Below are positions 24,083-32,525 of a stretch of DNA of 47,971 bases, piece by piece. Made by a program: the position numbers and the translations under genes. Position 1 is the stretch's first letter, and each line of letters opens with the position of its first letter. Under the pieces are notes generated by a model. The model was not told the origin of the DNA, did not search any database, and saw only the letters and a list, made by a program, of their open reading frames with translations. This DNA comes from Streptomyces sp. GKU 895 (GTDB lineage: Bacteria; Actinomycetota; Actinomycetes; Streptomycetales; Streptomycetaceae): contig MWJO01000061.1 in assembly GCA_002027195.1 (NCBI GenBank), positions 1 through 47,971 of the forward strand. The letters are read 5' to 3'.

Positions 24083-25054
24083 TTACAGGCCGCCCTCCGA
24101 CATGCCGTGCACGGCGGGGACCGTCCCCAGCCGGCCCTTCTGGAAGTCCTCGAACGCCTGCTGGAGTTCCTCTCGGGTGTTCATGACGAACGGGCCGTAG
24201 TGCGCCATCGGCTCACGGATCGGCTGACCGCCCAGGAGCACGACTTCCAGGTCCGGCGTGTGGGAGTCCTGCTTCTCGTCCGCGCGGACCGTCAGGGAAC
24301 CACCGGCGCCGAAGACGGCCGTCTGGCCCATCTGGACCGGACGCCGCTCGGCACCCACGGAACCGCGTCCCGCCAGCACGTACGCGAGGCCGTTGAAGTC
24401 CTCACGCCAGGGCAGCGTGATCTCCGCGCCCGGCGCCAGCGTCGCGTGGATCATCGTGATCGGGGTGTGGGTGATACCGGGGCCCTGGTGGCCGTCGAGC
24501 TCACCGGCGATGACCCGGAGCAGCGCGCCGCCGTCGGGGGTCGTCAGCAGCTGGACGTTGCCGCCGCGGATGTCCTGGTACCGGGGCGCCATCATCTTGT
24601 CCTTGGCCGGGAGGTTGACCCACAGCTGGAGGCCGTGGAAGAGCCCTCCGGACATGACCAGCGACTCCGGCGGCGCCTCGATGTGGAGGAGGCCCGAACC
24701 GGCGGTCATCCACTGGGTGTCGCCGTTGGTGATCGTGCCGCCACCGCCCTGGCTGTCCTGGTGGTCGAAGATCCCGTCGATGATGTAGGTGACGGTCTCG
24801 AAGCCGCGGTGCGGGTGCCAGGGGGTCCCCTTCGGCTCGCCCGGCGCGTACTCCACCTCTCCCATCTGATCCATCATGATGAACGGATCCAGATGGCGGT
24901 AATTGATCCCGGCGAACGCACGGCGCACCGGGAAGCCCTCACCCTCGAACCCGCTCGGCGCGGTCGTGACGGCGAGCACGGGACGGGCCACGGCGTCCGC
25001 GGGGGCGGCGACGCGGGGAAGCGTCAGTGGGTTCTCGACGGTCACTGCAGGCAT
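24083..25054 (-). CDS. Pirin family protein (bicupin)
   Basis: The 323-residue pirin has the N-terminal cupin signature HPHRGFETVTYIIDGIFDHQDS with metal-binding histidines, a second site at GSGLLHIEAPPE, and a C-terminal cupin (ITLPWREDFNGLAYVLAGRG). Bacterial pirins include quercetinase-like dioxygenases and regulators of pyruvate metabolism; which applies here is unknown. The start at 25054 has a perfect AAGGAGG site 8-9 bases upstream, which decides it over the longer upstream reading. An operator-like palindrome lies just ahead at 25083-25098. Confidence 0.9.
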   Translation of the reverse strand: MPAVTVENPLTLPRVAAPADAVARPVLAVTTAPSGFEGEGFPVRRAFAGINYRHLDPFIMMDQMGEVEYAPGEPKGTPWHPHRGFETVTYIIDGIFDHQDSQGGGGTITNGDTQWMTAGSGLLHIEAPPESLVMSGGLFHGLQLWVNLPAKDKMMAPRYQDIRGGNVQLLTTPDGGALLRVIAGELDGHQGPGITHTPITMIHATLAPGAEITLPWREDFNGLAYVLAGRGSVGAERRPVQMGQTAVFGAGGSLTVRADEKQDSHTPDLEVVLLGGQPIREPMAHYGPFVMNTREELQQAFEDFQKGRLGTVPAVHGMSEGGL

Positions 25055-25082
25055 GTCGGTACCTCCTTGGTGCGACCAGTTT

Positions 25083-25098
25083 AGTTGAGCATTGAACT
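25083..25098. promoter_or_regulatory. Operator-like inverted repeat upstream of pirin gene
   Basis: AGTTGAGCATTGAACT is an imperfect inverted repeat (AGTT-N8-AACT, with more partial symmetry inside) about 30 bases before the pirin start. It resembles MarR/HxlR-type sites, but no such regulator lies next door. Confidence 0.35.
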
Positions 25099-25121
25099 TT
25101 CTGCCACCCCTAACGGCAGAA

Positions 25122-25145
25122 GCCCGGAGGACATTCCCTCCGGGC
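25122..25145. terminator. Short intrinsic hairpin upstream of pirin / downstream of secreted protein gap
   Basis: A perfect 9-base stem (GCCCGGAGG with CCTCCGGGC) and 6-base loop lies between the secreted-protein stop (25170) and the pirin start. It would terminate the leftward transcript from the secreted protein gene. Confidence 0.6.
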
Positions 25146-25169
25146 TCCACCACGCGGGCCTGACCCGCG

Positions 25170-27095
25170 TCAGTTGCTGAAGTACAGGTACTTCCACGAC
25201 CCGTACGTCGTCGAGTTCACGCTGTCGCCGGACGAGCCGTTGACGTACACCGACCGCATCCGCGCCCGGATGCCCGACTCACCGGGCGCCCCGAGGGACA
25301 CGGCCGACTTGCCGTTCGAACCGAGCGGGAAGTACTCCGAGTCCGTCGAGTACCAGCTGCCCTGGTAGTAGACCTGGAGGTCGAAGCGCTGCTGACGGCC
25401 CGGGTAGTACGACATCGTCGTCGTGAGCAGCGGGTCCGTGCTCTTGTGGAACCAGTAGTACGTCGTCGAGCCGATCTTCGCCGTCTTGTAGTGCTTGGAG
25501 ACGGCGGTGGAGATCTTGACCTTGGCGTAGGCCGTGGACTTGACGGTCTTCGGCTTGTAGCGGGAGTCGCCCGCGAAGACCGCGGTGACGGCCGTGTCCC
25601 GGGTCATGTCCACCCAGGCGCTGATGTTGCCGTCGGAGTTGACCGTGCCGGTCTTGATCAGCTTCTTGCCCTTGTCGCTGCCGAAGGGGTCGGCGTAGAT
25701 CGAGACCGAGCGGTTCTTGTACGTCTTGCCCAGGTGCGCGGTGAACTTCACGTCGGCGCCGTACGAGTACAACTTGCCGTTGTTGTTCAGGCTCAGCGAG
25801 GTCGCGGCACGGGAGACGTCGACGGTGTCCGAGGCGCTCACGGCCGTGTGGGCGGTGTCGCCCGCGTACTTCACCGTGTACTTCACCTTGCCGCCGGCCG
25901 GCGGGGTGTTGGTGAAGGAGTAGGTGCCGTCCGCCTTGACCGTCACCGGTGCCAGCGCCTTGCCGTTCGGGCTCTCCAGGTCGGTGCGGGTGACCGACAG
26001 CTGGACGCCGGCCGGCAGCGGCACCGACGCCGAGATCTTGCCGGTGACGGTGAGCGTCTTGGCGCGGGTCGCGGTCGACGGGGCGTTGACCTTGAGGGTG
26101 GGGACGTTGAGCGTGGGGTCGGTGAGCGCCTTGAGGGTGTAGCCGGCGGACGTGCCGACCAGGGCGAAGATCCGGGAGGCGTCCGGCGCCCAGGTCACGT
26201 CCACGGTGCCGGACGCGGTGTAGGTGCGCAGCGGCTGGGCGGCGTTCGGCTGGTAGACGGCCACCTTGCCGCCCGTGATCTGGGCGACCAGACCGTTGGC
26301 GGCGATGTCGGCGCGCTGGCCGGAGGGGTAGGAGCCGGCGAGGGTGAACTTCCCGTCGGCGTACTTGGCCCGGTCCTTGCCGTTGAACAGCACCTGCGGG
26401 GCGCCGGGGACGAGGTCGATGTCGCCGATGCCGTTGTTGAGCGAGTAGTCACCGTTGTGCCAGGCGAGCTGCTGCGGGGTGCCGGTGGAGACGTCGAGGA
26501 CGGCCATGGAGTCGGTGGACAGACCGGTCTCGCCGACGGCCAGCAGGCCGGGCGCGCTCGGGTCGGTGTCGAGGAGGGCCTGGCCCCAGACCTTGCCCGA
26601 GAACTGGCCGAGGGTGACCGGGTCGGTGCCGCTCGCCGGGTCCACCGCCGGGTCGACGGAGCCCAGGTCGCCGGACCACTGGTCGCCGTAGCTGAACCAG
26701 ACCTTGCCGCCGGCGAAGGCGACGTGGCGCGGGCCGTCGGTGGTGGCGACGGTGTAGCGGGTCTTGACGTCGAGGGTGGCGGCGTCGAGGGCGACGATCT
26801 CGTGCAGTTCCGGGGTGGCGGCGTACAGGGTGCTGCCGTCGGCGGAGAGGGCGAGGTCGGTGATGCCGGGGATGCCGGTCGCCGAGTCGAGCACGGTGCC
26901 CGAGTGGTTGGCGGCCAGGACCTTGCCGGAGGCGTTGTCGCCGAGGAAGACCCGGGTGCCGTCGGCGACGATGCCGGCGGGCGTGGTGACCACGGCGGTG
27001 GCGGCCGAGGCCGGCCCGGCCGTGACGACGCTCAGCGCCGCCGAGCTGAAGAGGACCGCGAGCGCCGTCGCGGTCGAGGTGCTGCGCATGCGCAC
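25170..27095 (-). CDS. Secreted beta-propeller / Ig-like repeat protein
   Basis: The protein is about 641 residues with a Sec signal peptide (RSTSTATALAVLFSSAALSV, cleavage near PASA-ATA). The N-terminal half is a YncE/Lvx-like propeller (VFLGDNASGKVLAAN, LALSADGSTLYAATPELHEIVALDAATLDV). The second half holds beta-sandwich Ig-like repeats (LKVNAPSTATRAKTLTVTG; SLNNNGKLYSYGADVKFTAHLGKTYKNRSVSIYADP), ending in a Tyr/Ser-rich domain. I place the start at the GTG at 27095, spaced 9 bases after GGGGG; an ATG at 27089 and longer readings are possible. There is no LPXTG or membrane anchor, so it is probably released. Function unknown; adhesion or cell-surface binding is a guess. Confidence 0.82.
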   Translation of the reverse strand: MRMRSTSTATALAVLFSSAALSVVTAGPASAATAVVTTPAGIVADGTRVFLGDNASGKVLAANHSGTVLDSATGIPGITDLALSADGSTLYAATPELHEIVALDAATLDVKTRYTVATTDGPRHVAFAGGKVWFSYGDQWSGDLGSVDPAVDPASGTDPVTLGQFSGKVWGQALLDTDPSAPGLLAVGETGLSTDSMAVLDVSTGTPQQLAWHNGDYSLNNGIGDIDLVPGAPQVLFNGKDRAKYADGKFTLAGSYPSGQRADIAANGLVAQITGGKVAVYQPNAAQPLRTYTASGTVDVTWAPDASRIFALVGTSAGYTLKALTDPTLNVPTLKVNAPSTATRAKTLTVTGKISASVPLPAGVQLSVTRTDLESPNGKALAPVTVKADGTYSFTNTPPAGGKVKYTVKYAGDTAHTAVSASDTVDVSRAATSLSLNNNGKLYSYGADVKFTAHLGKTYKNRSVSIYADPFGSDKGKKLIKTGTVNSDGNISAWVDMTRDTAVTAVFAGDSRYKPKTVKSTAYAKVKISTAVSKHYKTAKIGSTTYYWFHKSTDPLLTTTMSYYPGRQQRFDLQVYYQGSWYSTDSEYFPLGSNGKSAVSLGAPGESGIRARMRSVYVNGSSGDSVNSTTYGSWKYLYFSN

Positions 27096-27269
27096 AGTGA
27101 TGAACCCCCACAGAGAGACCCGGCGGTGCCGGGAGAGCTGGAAGCGCCGCGCGGCGCCCGGACGCGGACCGCGGGAAACTGCGGTGGCGTGCGGGGCGCG
27201 GCTGCCAGAGGGCACTCTATGGCATGCCTGTGACAATCACGTGGAGGTTTTTCCTCCGCCGGGCAGCGG

Positions 27270-27733
27270 CTAGCCGTACATCCTTCGCATCGCGAACTCC
27301 ACCATCTGCTCGACCGCCTTCGCGTCGAACACCATCCGGTGCTCGCCCTCCATGTCGAGGACGAAGCCGTACCCGGTCGGCAGGAGGTCGATCACCTCGG
27401 CGCGGTGATCACGAAGTACTTGGACTCCTTGCCCGCGTACCGGCGCAGTTCCTTCAGCGAGGTGAACATCGGGATCACCGGCTGCTGGGTGTTGTGCAGG
27501 GCGAGGAAGCCGGGGTTGTCGCCGCGCGGGCAGTACACCTTGGACGTGGCGAAGACCTGCTGGAAGTCCTCGGCGGCGAGCTGCCCGGTGGTGAAGGCGC
27601 GCACCGCGTCCGCGAGGGACGGCGGGGACGGCTCGGGGTACAGCGGCGGCTGCTGGCCGTACCCGCCCGGCATCTGCTGCTGTGGCGTGGCGTACTGCTG
27701 CTGCGTACCCGCGCTCTGGTCGTAGCCGTACAT
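27270..27733 (-). CDS. SseB-family protein with apparent -1 frameshift
   Basis: From the ATG at 27733 the frame reads a Gln/Tyr/Pro-rich N terminus, then ADAVRAFTTGQLAAEDFQQVF and GFLALHNTQQPVIPMF, up to KESKYFVITA, and stops at 27392. The natural continuation AEVIDLLPTGYGFVLDMEG...VEQMVEFAMRRMYG is in the next frame and ends at 27270. One extra base within 27398-27403 would give a single protein of about 154 residues, matching SseB-domain proteins common in Streptomyces (function unclear, often near secretion genes). It is either a genuine lesion or an assembly indel. Confidence 0.7.
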
Positions 27734-27852
27734 GGGCGCAAGCGTACCGAGCGGGGTGGCGTGGCGGTGGCCCGCAGGGGGCGGGAAACCGACAGCGACT
27801 CGACAGCCGTCGGCTCTGGGTTCCGGAGGCCGCCGCTTCTAGCGTCGTTCCC

Positions 27853-28652
27853 ATGCACCGAGACGCACAGGACGAGGTCCATGAGCACGACCGGGGGCTG
27901 TCCTACGACCTTCCCGTCCTCGCCCGCCGCCGGATGATCCGGCTTCTGGCGGGAGCGGGCCTCGTGCCGCTGGTCGGCTGTTCCGCGGACGAGGACGCCG
28001 CCGGCTCCGCCGCGACCCCGGACTGCGCGCCGATCCCCGAGGAGACGGCCGGTCCGTACCCCGCCGACGGTTCGAACGGGGTGAACGTCCTCAAGGAGAG
28101 CGGTGTCGTGCGCGGCGACATCAGGAAGAGCTTCGGCGACTCGGCGGGCGGCACGGCGCAGGGTGTCCCGCTGACCGTGACGCTCACCGTCGTCGACGCG
28201 GACTCGGGCTGCGGGACGCCGAAGAAGGGCGCCGCCGTGTATCTGTGGCACTGCGACCGGGAGGGCGCGTACTCCCTCTATACGGAGGGCGTGAGGGACG
28301 AGAACTATCTGCGGGGCGTGCAGGAGACGGACGCGTCGGGGCGGGTCACCTTCACCACCGTCTTCCCGGGGTGTTACACCGGTCGCTGGCCGCACATCCA
28401 TTTCGAGGTCTACGGCACCCTCGGGGACGCCACCGCCGCGACGGCGATCACCAGCACCTCGCAGCTGGCCCTCCCCAAGGACGTCTGCGACACGGTGTAC
28501 GCCACGGAGGGCTACGAGGCGAGCGTGCCCCACCTCGCAGTCTCTCGCTGGAGGGCGACGGCATCTTCCGGGACGGGTACGAGCGGCAGCTGGCGGTCGT
28601 GGCGGGGAGTACGGGCTCCGGATACACCGCCACTCTCACCATTGCGGTGTGA
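27853..28652 (+). CDS. Exported intradiol dioxygenase lipoprotein with apparent frameshift
   Basis: The leader RRRMIRLLAGAGLVPLVGC combines a twin-arginine-like motif with a lipobox, so the protein should be a lipid-anchored surface protein. The catalytic domain shows LWHCDREGAYSLY, ENYLRGVQETDASGRVTF and FPGCYTGRWPHIHFEVY with the Tyr and two His iron ligands of intradiol dioxygenases. At about 28537 the frame shifts: YATEGYEASVPHLA is followed in another frame by SLSLEGDGIFRDGYERQLAVV and a typical TATLTIAV ending at 28652. Restoring one base gives about 266 residues, normal for these protocatechuate-dioxygenase-like proteins. Confidence 0.72.
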
Positions 28653-28688
28653 ACCGTCACAGATGGCCGGATCGGGGTTGCGGCTTAT

Positions 28689-28700
28689 TACCGGCGGGTA
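28689..28700. promoter_or_regulatory. TACC-N4-GGTA palindrome upstream of acyl-CoA dehydrogenase
   Basis: A perfect inverted repeat TACCGGCGGGTA lies about 86 bases before the start, next to TTGCGG and TAGCAT, which are possible promoter elements. It is a candidate TetR-type operator of a fatty acid degradation gene. Confidence 0.35.
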
Positions 28701-28785
28701 GCATCATCGTATCGAAGCTACTTGTCGGTACGTGAACTAGCGCGAGGATCCAGTGCCTCGCCCGTCTCTCCAGGGAGCCGTCGCC

Positions 28786-30612
28786 ATGGGGCACTACAAG
28801 TCGAACCTCCGTGACATCGAGTTCAACCTCTTCGAAGTGCTCGGCCGCGACAAGCTGTACGGCACGGGTCCCTTCGAGGAGATGGACGCCGAGACCGCGA
28901 AGAGCATCCTCGACGAGATGAAGCGCCTGTCGGAGAACGAGCTGGCCGAGTCCTTCGCCGACGCCGACCGCAACCCCCCGGTCTTCGACCCCGAGACCAA
29001 CACCGCGCCCGTCCCGGCGTCCTTCAAGAAGTCGTACAAGGCCTTCATGGAGTCCGAGTACTGGCGGCTCGGCCTGCCCGAGGAGATCGGCGGGACGACC
29101 GCGCCGCCCTCCCTGATCTGGGGCTTCGCGGAGCTGATCCTCGGCGCCAACCCGGCCGTGTGGATGTACTCCTCCGGCCCGGCCTTCGCCGGCATCCTCT
29201 ACGACGAGGGCAACGACGTACAGAAGAAGATCGCCCAGATCGCCGTGGAGAAGACCTGGGGCTCGACCATGGTGCTCACCGAGCCGGACGCCGGTTCGGA
29301 CGTCGGCGCCGGTCGCACCAAGGCGATCCAGCAGGAGGACGGCTCCTGGCACATCGAGGGCGTGAAGCGCTTCATCACCTCCGGTGAGCACGACATGGAG
29401 GAGAACATCCTTCACTACGTGCTCGCGCGTCCCGAGGGCGCCGGTCCGGGCACCAAGGGCCTGTCCCTCTTCCTGGTCCCGAAGTACCTCTTCGACTTCG
29501 AGACCGGCGAGCTGGGCGAGCGCAACGGCGTCTACGCCACGAACGTCGAGCACAAGATGGGCCTGAAGGCCTCCAACACCTGCGAGATGACGTTCGGCGA
29601 CAAGCACCCCGCCAAGGGCTGGCTGATCGGCGACAAGCACGACGGCATCCGTCAGATGTTCCGCATCATCGAGTTCGCCCGCATGATGGTCGGCACGAAG
29701 GCGATCTCGACGCTGTCGACCGGTTACCTCAACGCGCTGGAGTACGCCAAGGAGCGCGTCCAGGGCTCCGACCTGGCCGCCTTCGGCGACAAGGCCGCGC
29801 CCAAGGTCACCATCACGCACCACCCGGACGTGCGCCGCTCGCTGATGACGCAGAAGGCGTACGCGGAGGGCATGCGCGCGCTCGTCCTCTACACCGCCTC
29901 GATCCAGGACGCGATCGCCGTCAAGGAGGCCGCGGGCGAGGACGCCAAGGCCGAGCACGCGCTCAACGACCTGCTCCTGCCCATCGTGAAGGGCTACGGC
30001 TCCGAGAAGGGCTACGAGCAGCTCGCCCAGTCGCTGCAGACCTTCGGCGGCTCCGGCTTCCTGCAGGAGTACCCGATCGAGCAGTACATCCGGGACGCCA
30101 AGATCGACACCCTGTACGAGGGCACCACCGCGATCCAGGGCCAGGACTTCTTCTTCCGGAAGATCGTCCGCAACCAGGGCGCGGCCCTGAACGGTCTCGC
30201 CGAGGACATCAAGAAGTTCCTCGCGCTCGGCACCGGCGGCGAGGAGCTGGCCGGCGCCCGCGAGCACCTCGCGAAGGCGGCCGTCGAGCTGGAGGCCATC
30301 GTCGGTCTGATGCTGACCGACCTCGCGGCCACCGAGCAGGACGTCAAGAACATCTACAAGGTGGGCCTGAACACCACCCGCCTGCTGCTGGCCTCCGGTG
30401 ACGTCGTCGTCGGCTACCTGCTCCTCAAGGGCGCCGCCGTGGCCGCCGAGAAGCTGGAGACCGCCTCCGCCAAGGACAAGGCGTTCTACACGGGCAAGAT
30501 CGCGGCTGCGAAGTTCTTCGCGGCCAACGTCCTGCCGGGTGTCACGGGTGCGCGCAAGCTCGCCCAGAACGTCGAGCTGGACCTGATGGAACTGGACGAG
30601 GCCGCGTTCTAG
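28786..30612 (+). CDS. Acyl-CoA dehydrogenase (long FadE type)
   Basis: The 608-residue flavoprotein has an extra N-terminal segment (about 1-80) before the standard N-terminal helical domain, the FAD-facing WGSTMVLTEPDAGSDVGAGRTKA and FITSGEHDM segments, and a catalytic-glutamate region DTLYEGTTAIQGQDFF. A C-terminal helical extension of about 130 residues is typical of the 600-residue FadE5-like class. It oxidises acyl-CoA to enoyl-CoA in the cytoplasm. I chose the ATG at 28786 because CAGGGAG precedes it; a GTG at 28753 would add 11 residues. It is followed by a hairpin terminator. Confidence 0.93.
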   Translation: MGHYKSNLRDIEFNLFEVLGRDKLYGTGPFEEMDAETAKSILDEMKRLSENELAESFADADRNPPVFDPETNTAPVPASFKKSYKAFMESEYWRLGLPEEIGGTTAPPSLIWGFAELILGANPAVWMYSSGPAFAGILYDEGNDVQKKIAQIAVEKTWGSTMVLTEPDAGSDVGAGRTKAIQQEDGSWHIEGVKRFITSGEHDMEENILHYVLARPEGAGPGTKGLSLFLVPKYLFDFETGELGERNGVYATNVEHKMGLKASNTCEMTFGDKHPAKGWLIGDKHDGIRQMFRIIEFARMMVGTKAISTLSTGYLNALEYAKERVQGSDLAAFGDKAAPKVTITHHPDVRRSLMTQKAYAEGMRALVLYTASIQDAIAVKEAAGEDAKAEHALNDLLLPIVKGYGSEKGYEQLAQSLQTFGGSGFLQEYPIEQYIRDAKIDTLYEGTTAIQGQDFFFRKIVRNQGAALNGLAEDIKKFLALGTGGEELAGAREHLAKAAVELEAIVGLMLTDLAATEQDVKNIYKVGLNTTRLLLASGDVVVGYLLLKGAAVAAEKLETASAKDKAFYTGKIAAAKFFAANVLPGVTGARKLAQNVELDLMELDEAAF

Positions 30613-30634
30613 GACACATCAGCACAGCTCTCCT

Positions 30635-30668
30635 GAGGGCCCGCTTCCTTCGCCGGGAGCGGGCCCTC
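30635..30668. terminator. Intrinsic terminator after acyl-CoA dehydrogenase
   Basis: A perfect 10-base stem (GAGGGCCCGC with GCGGGCCCTC) and a 14-base loop lie directly after the acyl-CoA dehydrogenase stop and before the aminopeptidase gene. Confidence 0.75.
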
Positions 30669-30711
30669 GTCCGTCGTCCAGGTGAATCCCTTCGTCGTTA
30701 AGGTGAACCCC

Positions 30712-32007
30712 ATGAGCGAACCCTCCCGCTTCGACCGCGGCCACACCGACGACCTCATGTCCTTCCTGGCGGCGAGCCCGTCGCCGTACCACGCCGTGGC
30801 GAACGCCGCCGAGCGGCTGGAGAAGGCCGGCTTCCGGCAGGTCGCCGAGACGGACGCCTGGGACGGGACGAGCGGCGGCAAGTACGTGCTGCGCGGTGGC
30901 GCGATCGTGGCCTGGTACGTCCCCGAGGGAGCCGAGGCGCACACGCCGTTCCGGATCGTCGGCGCGCACACCGACTCCCCCAACCTGCGGGTCAAGCCGC
31001 TGCCGGACGCGGGAGCGCACGGGTGGCGGCAGGTGGCGGTGGAGATCTACGGCGGACCGCTGCTGAACTCCTGGCTCGACCGTGATCTGGGCCTGGCCGG
31101 CCGGCTGACCCTGCGGGACGGTTCGACGCGGCTCGTGAACGTGGGCCGGCCGCTGCTGCGGGTGCCGCAGCTCGCCATCCACCTGGACCGCTCGGTGTCG
31201 GCGGAGGGGCTCAAGCTCGACAAGCAGCGGCATCTGCAGCCCATCTGGGGGCTCGGCGACGACGTCCGCGAGGGCGATCTGATCGCGTTCCTGGAGGCGG
31301 AGGAAGGGCTCGGCACGGGCGAGGTCACCGGCTGGGACCTGATGGTCCACTCCGTCGAGCCGCCCGCCTACCTGGGCCGCGACCAGGAGCTGGTGGCCGG
31401 GCCGCGCATGGACAACCTGCTGTCCGTGCACGCAGGGGTGGCCGCGCTGACCGCGGTCGCGGCCGGCTCGGACCTGGGCTTCATCCCCGTACTCGCCGCC
31501 TTCGACCACGAGGAGAACGGCTCCCAGTCCGACACGGGTGCGGACGGGCCGCTCCTCGGCAGTGTGCTGGAGCGTTCGGTGTTCGCGCGCGGCGGGTCGT
31601 ACGAGGACCGGGCGAGAGCGTTCGCGGGCACCGTCTGTCTGTCCTCCGACACGGGCCACGCGGTCCACCCCAACTACGCCGAGCGGCACGACCCGACGCA
31701 CCACCCGCGGGTCAACGGCGGCCCGATCCTCAAGGTCAACGTCAACAACCGCTACGCCACGGACGGTTCGGGACGCGCGGTGTTCGCCGCCGCCTGCGAG
31801 AAGGCGGGCGTCCCCTTCCAGTCCTTCGTCTCCAACAACTCCATGCCCTGCGGCACCACCATCGGCCCGATCACCGCGGCCCGGCACGGCATCAAGACGG
31901 TCGACATCGGTGTCGCCATCCTCTCGATGCACAGCGCACGCGAACTGTGCGGCGCGGACGACCCTCATCTGCTGGCCAACGCGCTGGTGGCGTTCCTGGA
32001 GGGATAA
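30712..32007 (+). CDS. M18 family aminopeptidase
   Basis: The 431-residue M18 zinc aminopeptidase has metal-binding residues in GAHTDSPNLR, AGPRMDNLLS, FDHEENGSQS, SSDTGHAVHPNY and ILSMHSARELC, in the order expected for a co-catalytic two-metal site. It removes N-terminal residues (often Asp/Glu or hydrophobic) from peptides in the cytoplasm. The start at 30712 follows AAGGTG; an upstream in-frame reading adds ten residues with a weaker site. No operon link to its neighbours is evident. Confidence 0.93.
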   Translation: MSEPSRFDRGHTDDLMSFLAASPSPYHAVANAAERLEKAGFRQVAETDAWDGTSGGKYVLRGGAIVAWYVPEGAEAHTPFRIVGAHTDSPNLRVKPLPDAGAHGWRQVAVEIYGGPLLNSWLDRDLGLAGRLTLRDGSTRLVNVGRPLLRVPQLAIHLDRSVSAEGLKLDKQRHLQPIWGLGDDVREGDLIAFLEAEEGLGTGEVTGWDLMVHSVEPPAYLGRDQELVAGPRMDNLLSVHAGVAALTAVAAGSDLGFIPVLAAFDHEENGSQSDTGADGPLLGSVLERSVFARGGSYEDRARAFAGTVCLSSDTGHAVHPNYAERHDPTHHPRVNGGPILKVNVNNRYATDGSGRAVFAAACEKAGVPFQSFVSNNSMPCGTTIGPITAARHGIKTVDIGVAILSMHSARELCGADDPHLLANALVAFLEG

Positions 32008-32087
32008 GTCGCGAGAACGGGAGGGATAGCTTCCCCCGGTTGGGTACCCGCCCCTGACGGAAACGTCATGCAGGGGAGGCGACACAC

Positions 32088-32312
32088 ATGGGCCTCGGCG
32101 GATGCATCATCCTCATCGCCGTGGGAGCCATTCTCACGTTCGCGACGGACTGGGACATGCAGGGGGTCAATCTCGATCTGGTCGGGGTCATTCTGATGAT
32201 CGTCGGTCTGATCGGGGTCGCCACCTTCAGCAGCATCGCGCGGCGCAGGCGGGTCGTGGTGCCGCCCACCGCGCCGGTCGTCGACGAAGAGGTACGGCGC
32301 AGGGAGTACTGA
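32088..32312 (+). CDS. Small two-helix membrane protein (DUF6458-like)
   Basis: The 74-residue protein begins with a hydrophobic helix (GLGGCIILIAVGAILTFA), a short loop (TDWDMQGVNLDLV) and a second helix (GVILMIVGLIGVATF), followed by a basic then acidic tail. The pattern WDMQGVNLDLVGVILMIVG is typical of the DUF6458 family found across actinomycetes. A GGGGAGG site sits well placed before the ATG. Function unknown. Confidence 0.85.
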   Translation: MGLGGCIILIAVGAILTFATDWDMQGVNLDLVGVILMIVGLIGVATFSSIARRRRVVVPPTAPVVDEEVRRREY

Positions 32313-32396
32313 CAGCGGCTGAACAACGGCCGACAGCGGCCCCTTTCTGACAGCTCGTCACGAATGGGGCTCGCAGGAAATATCCAGACAACCGTG

Positions 32397-32420
32397 AGCA
32401 GTCCGTTACCCCGGACTGCT
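32397..32420. terminator. Hairpin downstream of the DUF6458-like gene
   Basis: A perfect 9-base stem (AGCAGTCCG with CGGACTGCT) with a 6-base loop is followed by TGTCGGCTTGT. It could end the upstream transcript or be the first helix of the leader of the next gene. Confidence 0.5.
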
Positions 32421-32440
32421 TGTCGGCTTGTATGGATTTC

Positions 32441-32510
32441 GTGAAGACTTGTGAGGACTCAGGGGCTCGGGGGGTGAGTGGTACCGAGCCCTGTCCTCGC
32501 AAGACTTCGC
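32441..32510 (+). promoter_or_regulatory. Large structured leader hairpin ahead of the glycosyltransferase gene
   Basis: The arm 32441-32470 pairs with 32484-32510 in three helical blocks (9, 10 and 6 pairs, including a few G-U pairs) separated by a small bulge and one mismatch, with a 13-base loop. The stem ends only 3 bases before the AGGGGG ribosome site of the GTG at 32526, so folding could control translation. No riboswitch class that I know matches clearly. Confidence 0.5.
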
Positions 32511-32525
32511 ACCAGGGGGCCCGGC

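Noticed and set aside
27243..27257. GGAGG-TTTTT-CCTCC hairpin as a terminator of the SseB-family gene
   Set aside because: The stem has only five pairs with the T run in the loop, which is too weak to call.
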